Counted from the first letter of the stretch, positions 42,634-52,168 are shown. The stretch is 60,042 bases of DNA from Hyphomicrobiales bacterium (GCA_026400535.1 JAPLOU010000081.1:1-60042); one strand, 5' to 3'. Made by a program: numbers and translations. Notes: a model not told the origin generated them from the letters alone.

Positions 42634-43641
42634 ATGCGTTCATACCTCCACTATGCCCTCAGGCGCTTCGCGCAGTTCGTGCTCGTCGTCTTCATCGGCA
42701 TCAACCTCGCCTACGTGATCACGCATGCGACGCCGATCGACCCGGTGGAACAGTCGATTGCTGCGGTCACGTCCTTCGGCAACACAGCGCCCGAGGCGAT
42801 CGCCGAGATGCGGCGCTCGCTGCAGGAACTGTACGGCCTCAACGGCGGCTGGCTCGAGCAATACTCCACGTTCTGGAGCCGCGTTCTGCGCGCTGATTTC
42901 GGTCCCTCGCTCTCGGCCTTTCCCGCGCCAGTCTCCTCCCTCATTGCCCGCGCACTGCCCTGGACCCTCGGCCTGCTCGGCTTCGCCACGATCGTCTCCT
43001 GGCTCCTCGGCAACCTGCTGGGTGGCCTCGCCGGCTACTATCAGCAGAACCGCAGCCTCAAGCTGCTCGGCGTCCTGGCCATGGCGCTGCACCCGGTGCC
43101 CTACTATATCGTCGCGCTCGCGCTGATGATCGTCTTCGGATTCATCTGGCCGTTGCTGCCCATCACCGGCGGCTCGGCGATGAACCTCGAGCAGGGCTGG
43201 AACCTTCCCTTCATCATCTCTGTCGCCAAACACTCCATCCTGCCGGCGCTATCGCTGATCCTCATCGGCGTGGGCAGCTGGTTCCTCGGCATGCGCTCCC
43301 TCGTTTCCAACATCGTCACCGAGGACCACGTCGTCTACGCCGAGATCGCTGGCGTCGATCCGCGGCGCATCCTTGGCTCTTACGTGATGCGCAACGCCCT
43401 GGCGCCGCAGGTGACGGGCCTCGCCATGTCGCTGGGTGGCATCTTCAACGGCGCAGTGATCACCGAAAAGGTCTTCGGCTACCCCGGCGTCGGCACGCTC
43501 CTCGTCGACGCGGTCTACGCCGGGGATTACGGCTTGGTTCTGGGCGTGACAACCGTCTCGATCCTGGGGGTCTCGCTGGGCGTCCTCCTCATCGATCTGC
43601 TCTATCCCCTCATCGATCCCCGCGTGCAGGTCACCACATGA
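42634..43641 (+). CDS. ABC transporter permease, DppB/OppB type
   Basis: The protein has 335 residues and six helices. Signatures: YALRRFAQFVLVVFIGINLAYVITHATPIDPVE near the N-terminus, the loop EIAGVDPRRILGSYVMRNALAPQVTGLAMSLGG (DppB EAA motif) and EKVFGYPGVGTLLVDAVYAGDY. Overlaps the next gene (ATGA). Confidence 0.94.
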   Translation: MRSYLHYALRRFAQFVLVVFIGINLAYVITHATPIDPVEQSIAAVTSFGNTAPEAIAEMRRSLQELYGLNGGWLEQYSTFWSRVLRADFGPSLSAFPAPVSSLIARALPWTLGLLGFATIVSWLLGNLLGGLAGYYQQNRSLKLLGVLAMALHPVPYYIVALALMIVFGFIWPLLPITGGSAMNLEQGWNLPFIISVAKHSILPALSLILIGVGSWFLGMRSLVSNIVTEDHVVYAEIAGVDPRRILGSYVMRNALAPQVTGLAMSLGGIFNGAVITEKVFGYPGVGTLLVDAVYAGDYGLVLGVTTVSILGVSLGVLLIDLLYPLIDPRVQVTT

Positions 43642-44504
43642 TCACGATCCTGCGCGACCTCCTGCGCTACAATGGCGAATTCCGGATCGGCTTCGCGCTG
43701 ATCGCGGTCGTCGCAGCCATGGCGGCGCTGTCCTTCGCCTCGCCCTATCCGCCGAACGACGTCTATGTCGTCGCGCCCGACGCGCCGCCCTCGGCCGCCC
43801 ACTGGTTCGGCACGACGTCGCGTGGGCAGGACGTGTTCTGGCAGCTGACCATCGCGATCCGCAACACGCTCGGGTTCGGCCTGCTGGTGGCGCTGCTCTC
43901 CCGCATCATCTCGATCCTCGTCGGATTGACGGCCGGCTATCTCGGAGGCTGGGCCGACCGGATCCTGATGGCGATCAACGACACCTTCATTGTCCTGCCG
44001 CTCTTCCCGATCCTGATCCTGTTCTACTTCGTCCTGCGCGACAGCATGTCGACCGTGCTCCTCGCATGCATCATGGCGAGCCTCGGCTGGGCCTATGACG
44101 CACGCCTCATCCGCTCGGTCGCGATGAGCCTGAAACAGCGCGAGTTCACCGATACTGCGATCTTCTCCGGCATGAAGACCAGGGAGATCCTGCTGCGCGA
44201 GCATCTCCCCTACGTGATGCCGATCGTGTTCTCGACGACACTCAACAACATGAACTGGTCGATCGGCCTCGAGGTGACGCTCGCAGTCCTCGGCTTCATG
44301 GACATCAACACGCCGACGATCGGAGGGATGATCTACTGGGCCAACCAGCACACCGCGATCGTCGCGGGCGTCTGGTGGTGGATCGCCTTCCCCATCCTGC
44401 TCGTCGTGATGACCTTTGTCGGGCTCTATCTGCTGGCGGTCTCCATGAACGCCTACATCGACCCGCGCAGCAGGCTGGCGCGGATGGGCGGGGGCCGCTC
44501 GTGA
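43638..44504 (+). CDS. ABC transporter permease, DppC/OppC type
   Basis: The protein has 288 residues. HWFGTTSRGQDVFWQLTIAIRNTLGFG is the DppC N-terminal signature; DTAIFSGMKTREILLREHLPYVMP is the EAA loop. Pairs with the upstream DppB-type permease. Its stop overlaps the GTG of the first ATPase (GTGA). Confidence 0.94.
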   Translation: MITILRDLLRYNGEFRIGFALIAVVAAMAALSFASPYPPNDVYVVAPDAPPSAAHWFGTTSRGQDVFWQLTIAIRNTLGFGLLVALLSRIISILVGLTAGYLGGWADRILMAINDTFIVLPLFPILILFYFVLRDSMSTVLLACIMASLGWAYDARLIRSVAMSLKQREFTDTAIFSGMKTREILLREHLPYVMPIVFSTTLNNMNWSIGLEVTLAVLGFMDINTPTIGGMIYWANQHTAIVAGVWWWIAFPILLVVMTFVGLYLLAVSMNAYIDPRSRLARMGGGRS

Positions 44505-45496
44505 ACGGCGCTCCCATCCTCACGGTCGAAAACCTGAAGGCCCGCTTCCGGACGAAGCATTTCGGCGTCTCCCGCGAGGTGCCGGCCGTCGACGACATCA
44601 CCTTCTCCATAAGACGGAACGAGATATTCGGCCTTGCGGGCGAGTCGAGTTCGGGAAAAACGACCCTCATCAAGACCATTGCAGGGCTGGTCAGGCCGCC
44701 CCTTGAGCTGGTCGGCGGCCGGGCCGAGTTCTCCTTCCTGCCCGACGCCCCAACCCTGCACCAGGCGTCACCGGCAGCGGTCGCGAAGGTCCGATGGCGG
44801 CATCTCTCCTACATCATGCAAGCCTCCATGAACGTGCTCAACCCGCTCCGGCGGATCAGCGCCACGTTTCGTGATTTCGCCCTGCCGCATCTGGGCGGGA
44901 CCGCCGGAGATTTTGAACGGAAGGTGACGGAGCACCTTGCGCTCCTGCGCCTCGACCCCTCCATCCTCGACGCCTATCCCCATGAGCTATCCGGCGGAAT
45001 GCGCCAGCGCGTGACCATCGCGCTGGCGACGATCTGCCGGCCTGACTTCATCATCGCCGACGAACCGACAACTGCGCTCGACGTGATCGTCCAGAAGGAC
45101 GTGCTCGGCATGATCCGCTCGATCCAGCGCGAGATGGGCTCATCTGTGCTGTTCGTGACGCACGACATGGCCGTACACGCCGCCCTGACCGACCGCCTGG
45201 GCGTGATGTATGCCGGCTGCCTCGTCGAGGAAGGCGCGACCAGCGCCGTCTTCGCGCGGCCGCGCCATCCCTACACCCGCCATCTGATCCATTCCCTGCC
45301 CCGCATTGGCGACGATCGGCAGCGGGCCAGCCTCGCCGGCTCGCCTCCCAACCTGGCTGATCCGCCGCCGGGCTGCCGGTTCCATCCCCGCTGCCCGCTG
45401 GCCGTGCAGCGCTGCAGGCAAGCCCGTCCCGCGATGCTGGAGGCGGAGCCAGGCCATCGTGTGGCCTGCCATGCCGTCGAGGAGGGCCGCTCGTGA
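44501..45496 (+). CDS. ABC transporter ATP-binding protein, DppD/OppD type
   Basis: The protein has 331 residues from a GTG overlapping the previous stop. Walker A GESSSGKTT, signature LSGGMRQRVTIA, Walker B DFIIADEPTTALD, H-loop FVTHDM, and the OppD C-terminal cysteine cluster (DPPPGCRFHPRCPLAVQRC) that binds FeS or metal in the oligopeptide family. Confidence 0.94.
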   Translation: MNGAPILTVENLKARFRTKHFGVSREVPAVDDITFSIRRNEIFGLAGESSSGKTTLIKTIAGLVRPPLELVGGRAEFSFLPDAPTLHQASPAAVAKVRWRHLSYIMQASMNVLNPLRRISATFRDFALPHLGGTAGDFERKVTEHLALLRLDPSILDAYPHELSGGMRQRVTIALATICRPDFIIADEPTTALDVIVQKDVLGMIRSIQREMGSSVLFVTHDMAVHAALTDRLGVMYAGCLVEEGATSAVFARPRHPYTRHLIHSLPRIGDDRQRASLAGSPPNLADPPPGCRFHPRCPLAVQRCRQARPAMLEAEPGHRVACHAVEEGRS

Positions 45497-46314
45497 ATCC
45501 GCTGCTCGAACTCGAGGCCGTATCCAAGACTTTCACGCGCGGCGGCCTGCTCTCGCGACGGACGGTCGAGGCCGTGAAGAGCGTGAGCTTCAGGCTTGAG
45601 GATGGCAAGCCGGAGATCTTCGCTGTGATCGGCGAATCGGGTTCCGGCAAGTCCACGCTCGCCCGCATGATCCTCGGGATGCATCGCCCGAGCGGGGGAC
45701 GCCTGCGTTTCGAGGGCAAGGATGTGGCCGCCCTGACCGCGGCCGAGCGGCCCACCTTCATGGCGAAAGTCCAGCCGATCTTCCAGAACCCGTTCGAAGC
45801 ATTCAATCCGCTCAAGAAGCTGGATTTCTACCTTTTCATGACCGCTAGACGCTTTGGCGGAGCCGCCTCGCAAGACGGGGCGGAGCAGGCCTCGGACGTG
45901 GCGCTCAGGCAGGTCGGTCTAACGCTGGACGAGATCAGGGGCCGCTTCCCGCACGAGCTCTCGGGCGGCCAGCTGCAGCGCGTCGCGATCGCACGGGCCC
46001 TCGTCTCGAAGCCGCGCCTGATCCTGGCCGACGAGCCGGTTTCGATGGTCGACGCCTCGTTGCGGATGTCGATCGTCAACCTTTTCGGCGAACTGCGCGA
46101 CAGGCTGGGCCTCTCGATCATCTACATCACGCATGACCTCGCGACCGCCTACTACATAGCCGACCGCCTCATCATCATGCGCAAGGGCGAAGTTGTGGAG
46201 GAAGGGCCGGCGCGCGAGGTGCTGACCCATCCGAAGCACCCCTATTCGCAGCAATTGCGCGCCGCCGTGTTGACGCCGGACGCGCTTTCCCCGCCCCCCC
46301 AACCAACGATTTGA
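45493..46314 (+). CDS. ABC transporter ATP-binding protein, DppF/OppF type
   Basis: The protein has 273 residues from a GTG overlapping the previous stop (GTGA). Walker [14 protein letters not shown], signature [12 protein letters not shown], Walker [13 protein letters not shown]. The Q-loop region [17 protein letters not shown] is normal. It forms the ATPase pair with the preceding gene. Confidence 0.93.
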   Translation: MNPLLELEAVSKTFTRGGLLSRRTVEAVKSVSFRLEDGKPEIFAVIGESGSGKSTLARMILGMHRPSGGRLRFEGKDVAALTAAERPTFMAKVQPIFQNPFEAFNPLKKLDFYLFMTARRFGGAASQDGAEQASDVALRQVGLTLDEIRGRFPHELSGGQLQRVAIARALVSKPRLILADEPVSMVDASLRMSIVNLFGELRDRLGLSIIYITHDLATAYYIADRLIIMRKGEVVEEGPAREVLTHPKHPYSQQLRAAVLTPDALSPPPQPTI

Positions 46315-46336
46315 AAGCAATGCGGAGTTCGACCCG

Positions 46337-47878
46337 ATGAGAAAAGCCAGCATCATGGTGGATCGCGAATTCGCGATCGGCGAGACCGACCCACGCCTGT
46401 TCGGCGCCTTCGTCGAACATCTCGGACGCTGCGTCTATGGCGGCATCTTCGAGCCGGGCCACAAGACGGCTGATGGGAAGGGCTTCCGGCGGGACGTGCT
46501 CGAGCTCGTCCGCGAACTGGGGCCGACGATCATGCGCTATCCCGGCGGCAACTTCGTCTCGGGCTACAATTGGGAGGACGGTGTCGGGCCCGTCGACCAG
46601 CGGCCTGCGCGTCTCGATCTGGCCTGGTTCACCACCGAGCCCAATACCTTCGGGACCAACGAATTCGTCGACTGGTGCCGCGCGGCGGCAGTCGAGCCGA
46701 TGATGGCGGTGAACCTCGGCACGCGCGATGGCGACGCGGCGCGCAACCTGATCGAATACTGCAACCACCCCGGGGGCACCGCCTGGTCGGATCTGCGCAT
46801 CAAGCACGGCTGGAAGGAGCCGCACGGCATCAAGTTCTGGTGCCTCGGCAACGAGATGGATGGCCCTTGGCAAATGGAGTACAAGACGGCGACGGAATAC
46901 GGCCGCATCGCCAAGGAAGCGGCCAAGATGATGCGCTGGATCGACCCGTCGATCGAGCTTGCAGCTTGCGGCTCTTCTGGCCGGAATATGCCGACCTACG
47001 GCCGCTGGGAAGATGAGGTGCTCGAGCATACCTTCGAACAGGTCGAGTACATCTCGCTTCACACGTACCTCAACAACTACGCCGAGGATACGGCCAGCTT
47101 CCTGGCCAGCCCCGACATGATGGACCAGTTCATCGACGAGGTCGTGGCGATCGCCGACGGGGTGGCGGCCCGCCGCCATTCGCAAAAACGCATCATGCTC
47201 TCCTTCGACGAGTGGAACGTCTGGTACCGCACGCGGCGCAAGCGCGCTGACCGCGTCAAGGAGGGTTGGCCGGTGGCTCCCCCCATCCTCGAGGAGATCT
47301 ACAATGTCGAGGACGCGCTCACCTTCGGGGGCGCCTGCATCTCGCTTCTAAACCATGCCGACAGGGTCAAATCGGCCTGTCTTGCGCAACTCGTCAATGT
47401 GATCGCCCCGATCATGACGGAAACGGGAGGTGACGCCTGGCGCCAGACCATCTTTTGGCCCTTCGCCCAGATGAGCCGCTTCGGCCGCGGCCGGGTGCTG
47501 CGGGCACGCGTCGAGTCCGAGACCTACGCGGCGCGCTACTTCGATCCGCGCGGTTCCTCGGACCTTTACTTCCCCATGCCGGAAACGCCTTACCTCAAGG
47601 CGTCCGTGGTCGCGGATGACAAGGGCGGAATGACGCTGTTCCTGCTCAACCGCGACCTCAAGCAGGGGGTGGACGTCACGGTGGACGCCCGCAGCTTCGG
47701 CAGGTTGCAGGTAAAGCAGGCCGAAGAGCTGCAGGAAGATGATCTGAAGGCGTTCAATTCAAGCACCGATCCCTTGCGCGTCCAGCCCCGGGCGCTCAAA
47801 GACGTTTCGGTCTCCGACGGAAAAATTAGATTGAAGCTGAAGCCGGCATCCTGGAACGTTGTCAAGCTTACGCTCTGA
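46337..47878 (+). CDS. Alpha-L-arabinofuranosidase, GH51
   Basis: The protein has 513 residues, no signal peptide, so cytosolic. GH51 motifs: FGAFVEHLGRCVYGGIFEPG, MRYPGGNFVSGYNWEDGVGP, general acid/base E173 in CLGNEMDGPWQ and nucleophile E291 in LSFDEWNVWY. The C-terminal beta-sandwich is complete. It removes L-arabinofuranosyl ends from oligosaccharides that the upstream importer would deliver, releasing L-arabinose. The start lies 22 bp after the ATPase stop, in the same operon. Confidence 0.95.
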   Translation: MRKASIMVDREFAIGETDPRLFGAFVEHLGRCVYGGIFEPGHKTADGKGFRRDVLELVRELGPTIMRYPGGNFVSGYNWEDGVGPVDQRPARLDLAWFTTEPNTFGTNEFVDWCRAAAVEPMMAVNLGTRDGDAARNLIEYCNHPGGTAWSDLRIKHGWKEPHGIKFWCLGNEMDGPWQMEYKTATEYGRIAKEAAKMMRWIDPSIELAACGSSGRNMPTYGRWEDEVLEHTFEQVEYISLHTYLNNYAEDTASFLASPDMMDQFIDEVVAIADGVAARRHSQKRIMLSFDEWNVWYRTRRKRADRVKEGWPVAPPILEEIYNVEDALTFGGACISLLNHADRVKSACLAQLVNVIAPIMTETGGDAWRQTIFWPFAQMSRFGRGRVLRARVESETYAARYFDPRGSSDLYFPMPETPYLKASVVADDKGGMTLFLLNRDLKQGVDVTVDARSFGRLQVKQAEELQEDDLKAFNSSTDPLRVQPRALKDVSVSDGKIRLKLKPASWNVVKLTL

Positions 47879-47907
47879 GGATGACGAGAACGTCGGGAGA
47901 ACCAAGA

Positions 47908-48924
47908 ATGGACCGAGAGCGCGCGCCTTGGCCGGACACAGAAACGCTCGCCTCGGACCGCAGAAGCAGTGAGGCAGGCGACTCTGGCCGCAATTTCCTG
48001 ATCGTCAACGCTCATCGCGACTATCAGGTGCTGCGCGGATTGGCCTCGCCGCTGCGCCTGCGCATCCTGCGCCTGCTTCTCCGGCGCGGCCCACTCAACA
48101 TCAACCAGATCGCCGAGGCACTCGACCAGCCGCAATCGACCATTGCGACCAATGTGCAGATTCTCGAGTCATCAGACCTGATCTCCACGACAGTTGGGAA
48201 GGCGGCCAAGGGCCAGCAGAAGGTCTGCGAGGCGCGCTATGCGGAAGTGGTCGTCAACCTCGACCCGGAGGATGCGAACCGAGCCAGGGACATCATCGAA
48301 GTCGAGATGCCGCTGGGGCTTTATACCACGGCCGACGTCTCGGCACCCTGCGGCCTGTGCTCGAGGGAGAAGATTCTCGGGATGCTCGACATTCCGGAGC
48401 TCTTCCTGGACCCGGCGCGGGTGCGAGCCGCGCTGATCTGGTTCGGCAAGGGCTACGTCGAGTACAAATTCCCGAACAATGCAAAGGTCGTCAATGCTGA
48501 GGTCAAGGCGCTCGAGTTCATCATGGAGTTGTCCTCGGAAGTGCCTGGAACCAATGCGGATTGGCCCTCCGACATCTCGCTCTGGGTCAATGGCGTCAAA
48601 GCTGGTACCTGGCGCTGCCCAGGAGACTACGGGGACAAACGCGGCAGCTTCACTCCGCCCTGGTGGCGACTGAAAGGATCCCAATACGGCATCCTGACAA
48701 GTTGGCTCATCACGCCGAAGGGCACGTTCCTGGGGGACCGCAAGCTGAGCGACGTCACCCTGGCGGATGTCAAGCTCGCCGCCCATCATTCCATTCGGCT
48801 GAGACTTGGCATAGACGACCGCGAAGGACAGCCCGGCGGCGTCAATATCTTTGGTCGGGGCTTCGGCAACCATGACCAAGACATCCGGATGCGGATGCAT
48901 CTGGCTGGACCGCAGCGCGGCTGA
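47908..48924 (+). CDS. ArsR-type HTH regulator with large C-terminal domain
   Basis: The protein has 338 residues. A winged helix (LRGLASPLRLRILRLLLRRGPLNINQIAEALDQPQSTIATNVQILESSDLI) is joined to a ~220-residue C-terminal region with CGLCSREKILGMLDIPELFLD, ALEFIMELSSEVPG and WPSDISLWVNGVKAGTWRCPGDYGDKRG. The C-terminal part may be a ligand-binding beta-sandwich; I do not know its ligand. ATG at 47908 has GGGAG with good spacing; an ATG at 47881 directly after the GH51 stop is less likely. As it follows the arabinofuranosidase gene, it probably controls the operon in response to a sugar. Confidence 0.8.
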   Translation: MDRERAPWPDTETLASDRRSSEAGDSGRNFLIVNAHRDYQVLRGLASPLRLRILRLLLRRGPLNINQIAEALDQPQSTIATNVQILESSDLISTTVGKAAKGQQKVCEARYAEVVVNLDPEDANRARDIIEVEMPLGLYTTADVSAPCGLCSREKILGMLDIPELFLDPARVRAALIWFGKGYVEYKFPNNAKVVNAEVKALEFIMELSSEVPGTNADWPSDISLWVNGVKAGTWRCPGDYGDKRGSFTPPWWRLKGSQYGILTSWLITPKGTFLGDRKLSDVTLADVKLAAHHSIRLRLGIDDREGQPGGVNIFGRGFGNHDQDIRMRMHLAGPQRG

Positions 48925-48965
48925 GGGCCGCGATTTCACTGCCAACAAGGACCCCACGCTTCATC

Positions 48966-49892
48966 ATGCAACAGCAAAGACGTCCCTTCCACGGGGTCTG
49001 GCCCGTCGTTCCGACCATCTTCGACGCTGGGGGCGGGCTGGACCTGGCGGGCCAGCGGCGCTGCCTCGACGTCATGATCGACGCCGGCTCACAAGGGCTT
49101 TGTATCCTGGCTAACTTCTCCGAGCAGTTCGTGCTGTCGGACGACGAGCGCGCGACGCTGACGCGGCTGTGCCTCGAACACGTCGCCGGCCGCGTGCCGG
49201 TGATCGTCACCACCTCGCATTTCGCGTCGCGCGTCTGCGCCGAGCGCTCGCGCGCGGCCCAAGAGATGGGGGCGGCGATGGTGATGGTCATGCCACCCTA
49301 TCACGGCGCGACCTTCCGGGTCGGGGAGACGCAGGTGATCGAGTTCTTCCGGCGCGTCTCCGACGCGATTGACATTCCCATCATGGTCCAGGACGCGCCG
49401 GTGGCCGGTACGCCCCTGTCCCCCGCCTTGCTCGCCGCCATGGCGCGAAACATCGAGCAGGTGCGCTACTTCAAGATCGAGACGGCCGGGGCCGCCGCCA
49501 AGCTGCGCGAGCTGCTCGCGCTCGGGGGCGAGGCCATCGAGGGCCCATGGGACGGGGAGGAGGCGATCACGCTGATGGCCGACCTCGACGCCGGCTGTAC
49601 CGGCGCCATGACCGGGGGTGGCTACCCCGACGGCATCCGCCAGATCATGGACCCCTGGTTCGCTGGCGACCGCGCCGGCGCCCGCGCCGCCTATGCGCGC
49701 TGGCTGCCGCTGATCAACCACGAGAACCGCCAGTGTGGCCTGATCACAGCCAAGATCCTGATGAAGGCAGGCGGCGTCATCGCCTGCGACGACGTCCGCC
49801 ATCCCCTGCGCCGCCCCACGCCAGCTGCGGAGGCGCAGTTGCTCGAACTGGCTACGGAGCTGGATGTTCTGGCGCTGCGCTGGAATCGATAG
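48966..49892 (+). CDS. DapA/NAL-family enzyme, probable L-2-keto-3-deoxyarabonate dehydratase
   Basis: The protein has 308 residues with a TIM-barrel. LANFSEQFVLSDDER, VIVTTSHFASRVCAERSRAA, MVMVMPPYHGATFR, MVQDAPVAGTPLS and Schiff-base lysine K170 in VRYFKIETAGAAAKL closely match Azospirillum-type L-2-keto-3-deoxyarabonate dehydratase, which forms alpha-ketoglutaric semialdehyde in the non-phosphorylating L-arabinose route. With the XylB-like dehydrogenase and GH51 enzyme, three steps toward alpha-ketoglutarate are present; the lactonase, arabonate dehydratase and semialdehyde dehydrogenase are not in the window. Confidence 0.82.
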   Translation: MQQQRRPFHGVWPVVPTIFDAGGGLDLAGQRRCLDVMIDAGSQGLCILANFSEQFVLSDDERATLTRLCLEHVAGRVPVIVTTSHFASRVCAERSRAAQEMGAAMVMVMPPYHGATFRVGETQVIEFFRRVSDAIDIPIMVQDAPVAGTPLSPALLAAMARNIEQVRYFKIETAGAAAKLRELLALGGEAIEGPWDGEEAITLMADLDAGCTGAMTGGGYPDGIRQIMDPWFAGDRAGARAAYARWLPLINHENRQCGLITAKILMKAGGVIACDDVRHPLRRPTPAAEAQLLELATELDVLALRWNR

Positions 49893-50157
49893 GCGCCCCG
49901 GCCGGATCAGCTGATCTCGACCTTGTCTGATCCCAACTGACAGATCTGGCCCCTGAAAGTCGCTGACACGCGAGGCGATGGTGAATTGGCTCAGATCCGG
50001 CAACTGCGCATTGCAACGCCCGCCTGGAGGGTTCCATCAACGCGATGGGCGCCTTGTTTAGCCCAGACGTCCCTTCGGCAAAGGGATGATTGAGTTCCCC
50101 GATCGCCGAGCCAGTGTCATGACGGCGCGCTGATAAGGCATCCTGAAGCTGCATTAT

Positions 50158-51050
50158 GGCTTTGGTGCAACGATGCCAGCGCGCGTCGCTCAGCCTTTGT
50201 CGCTGGATCGGCGGACGCGGATCGAAACCGGCCTTGCCAGCGTTGTTGGGGTTGGCAATCGTGACGTGAATGGCCACCCCGTTCTGCTGGGCGCCGAAGG
50301 TTCTGGAGGAGAGGCGCCCGCCATTGATGCGTTTGATGAGGGAGATGGCCGTCTCGACCAGTAAGCACTTGCCGTATCAGTGGTGCTTCTGCCCAGCCTT
50401 TCGGCCACGGGCCGCAATCTCTGCGGCATGACCTTCGCGCTCACGGTCGCCGTGCGGTTGATCCTTGTCGTGGATCGCGTGGCCGGCGCAATGACGATCT
50501 TCTGCGGCGACCGTCTGGGTCCTGCATCGAAGATCGCCTGATAGAACGTCGCGCCGTCACAGGCTCCGTCGGCGATCACGGAGCGGATGTTGCCGCCGAA
50601 ATTCGCCGTGAGGTCGCCGTTCATCGCGGCGTCGGAGGTGTCGTCACCGGTCAGTTCGTGAGCGATGATCTTGCTGTCATCAGGGTTGACCGAGAGGTGC
50701 AGCTTGCGCCACGAACGGCGCGTCTCGCCATGCTTGGCCCTGGCCCATTCACCAGCGCCGAAGTCCCTGAGCCCGGTGCTGTCGATGACAATGTCGATGG
50801 GCCCTTTGCGGGGCCAGCGATCGTCGTGGACATCGACCGTTCGCCGCCGCGCCGGCGTCGCATGATCGGGCATGGCAAGATCGAGCTGCATCACCTCCCT
50901 GAGCGAGCGCACAAAGCCCTTAGTCTGCCGCAGTGGAAGACGCAGCGCCGCACCGAGATGCAATCGCAAGACTTCGCGCACATCGCGCATCTTTGGCCTC
51001 CTTGTTGTCACCCCATCCTCCCGGTGCAAAAACCGGAAGAATGAACCCAA
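50158..51050 (-). pseudogene. IS5-family transposase, frameshifted, with 3' terminus
   Basis: On the minus strand the DDE domain reads IDSTGLRDFGAGEWARAKHG, then TRRSWRKLHLSV and VIADGACDGATFYQAI, typical of IS5-group transposases, with the two Asp of the triad. The third residue (Glu in LVETAISLIKRINGG) lies in another frame after a shift near 50.38 kb. The first ~60 residues are degraded. The element end GGCTTTGGTGCA at 50158 marks the 3' terminus, and the same end in opposite orientation is at 33438-33522. A dead copy. Confidence 0.85.
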
Positions 51051-51051
51051 C

Positions 51052-51174
51052 GATCAGGCACCCCAATCCCCCGCCAAGGTGGCCGGGATCATCTCGGAAC
51101 GGTGGCCGGCATCATGTCGGAATCCCGGCCGGCTTCATCTCGGAACAAGGGCCGGGATGATCTCGGAATCTGCA
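51052..51174 (+). mobile_element. IS21-family right-end remnant with four 23-bp-spaced repeats
   Basis: Four related 20-mers start at 51081, 51104, 51127 and 51150, exactly 23 bp apart, with consensus GGCCGGSWTSATSTCGGAAY. The terminus ends TGCA at 51171-51174. The preceding CCCCGCCAAGG-like sequence is what normally follows istB in IS21 elements, whose ends carry such repeats as transposase sites. No istA or istB remains, so this is a terminal scar next to the IS5 remnant. Confidence 0.72.
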
Positions 51175-51442
51175 CCCGATACCGGGCCTTCGAGAGGTGA
51201 TGGCGCTGGGCCTCAACGAACTTGAACGGCATCGGCGAACTCGGAACTGCTGCAAAGTCGCCACTCTTGCCCGCGAATGGCTATCCGTGCACCAACGCCC
51301 ATCGGATCCATTATGGTCGCCCTCACACGGAAATCCTGACAGCCCCACGTGACGGTGCCGGTCAACCGCTCGACGCATGACTCGAATGCATCCGCGCTCT
51401 CGCGCGCGGCCTGAAAGGCGGTTAGCTTGGGTTTGAAAATCA

Positions 51443-52168
51443 ATGGAGACGTGCGGCGTGCGGCTTCTCTACCTTCAGAACGGTCCCAAGCGGGAGACGG
51501 TCAGCGGCCTTGAGCGACGCTTCGCGGCGGCAGGCTTCGAGATCGACTTCGTCTGGGCCTATGCCGGCGAGGAACCCGTTGATCTCGCCCGTTACCAGGC
51601 CTGTTTCGTGTCCGGCTCCCCTCATGGTGCCTATGAGGACATCCCGTGGATCCATCGTGAGCATGATTGGCTGCGTGACCTCGCGGCGCTCAACGTGCCG
51701 ACACTCGGCATCTGCTTCGGCAGCCAGATCCTCGCCTCGGCTCTCTGCGGCCGGGACCAGGTGTTTCGCCGCGCAAGCTGCGAGGTCGGGTACATGGACC
51801 TCACCGTCACCGAGGCGGCTGCGGCGGATCGCCTCGCCTGCGAGCTTGGTGACAAGGTCCACATGTTCGTCTGGCACAATGACGAGGTTCGGGCGAGCCA
51901 TCCCGATATGGTGATCCTCGCCCATTCACCCGATTGCCCCAACCATGTCTGGCGGCATGCGCGCTATGCCGCGTGGGGCATCCAGGGACATCCCGAGGTC
52001 AGCGCGGCGCAGGCAGTGGACTGGTTTGCCGCCAGCCGCGCGCGGTTGGAGCTGGATGGGGCGGACGTGGCGTCGTTGCAGCAGGCGGCGGTCGACGCCC
52101 GCGAAGCCGACACGATGCTGCGGCGTTTCATGCGACTGTCGCGCGCAGGGGAGCTCGCGACGGCATGA
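51443..52168 (+). CDS. Class I glutamine amidotransferase-like protein
   Basis: The protein has 241 residues. Nucleophile cysteine in TLGICFGSQILASAL; His/Glu pair in WGIQGHPEVS. These are the features of GATase1 domains such as GuaA-type and gamma-glutamyl hydrolases that free ammonia from glutamine or cleave gamma-glutamyl amides. No synthetase domain is attached. Overlaps the M24 gene (ATGA), so it belongs to the same operon. In a 5-oxoproline or ureide locus it might cleave a gamma-glutamyl intermediate (inference). A GTG at 51458 is an alternative start. Confidence 0.87.
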   Translation: METCGVRLLYLQNGPKRETVSGLERRFAAAGFEIDFVWAYAGEEPVDLARYQACFVSGSPHGAYEDIPWIHREHDWLRDLAALNVPTLGICFGSQILASALCGRDQVFRRASCEVGYMDLTVTEAAAADRLACELGDKVHMFVWHNDEVRASHPDMVILAHSPDCPNHVWRHARYAAWGIQGHPEVSAAQAVDWFAASRARLELDGADVASLQQAAVDAREADTMLRRFMRLSRAGELATA

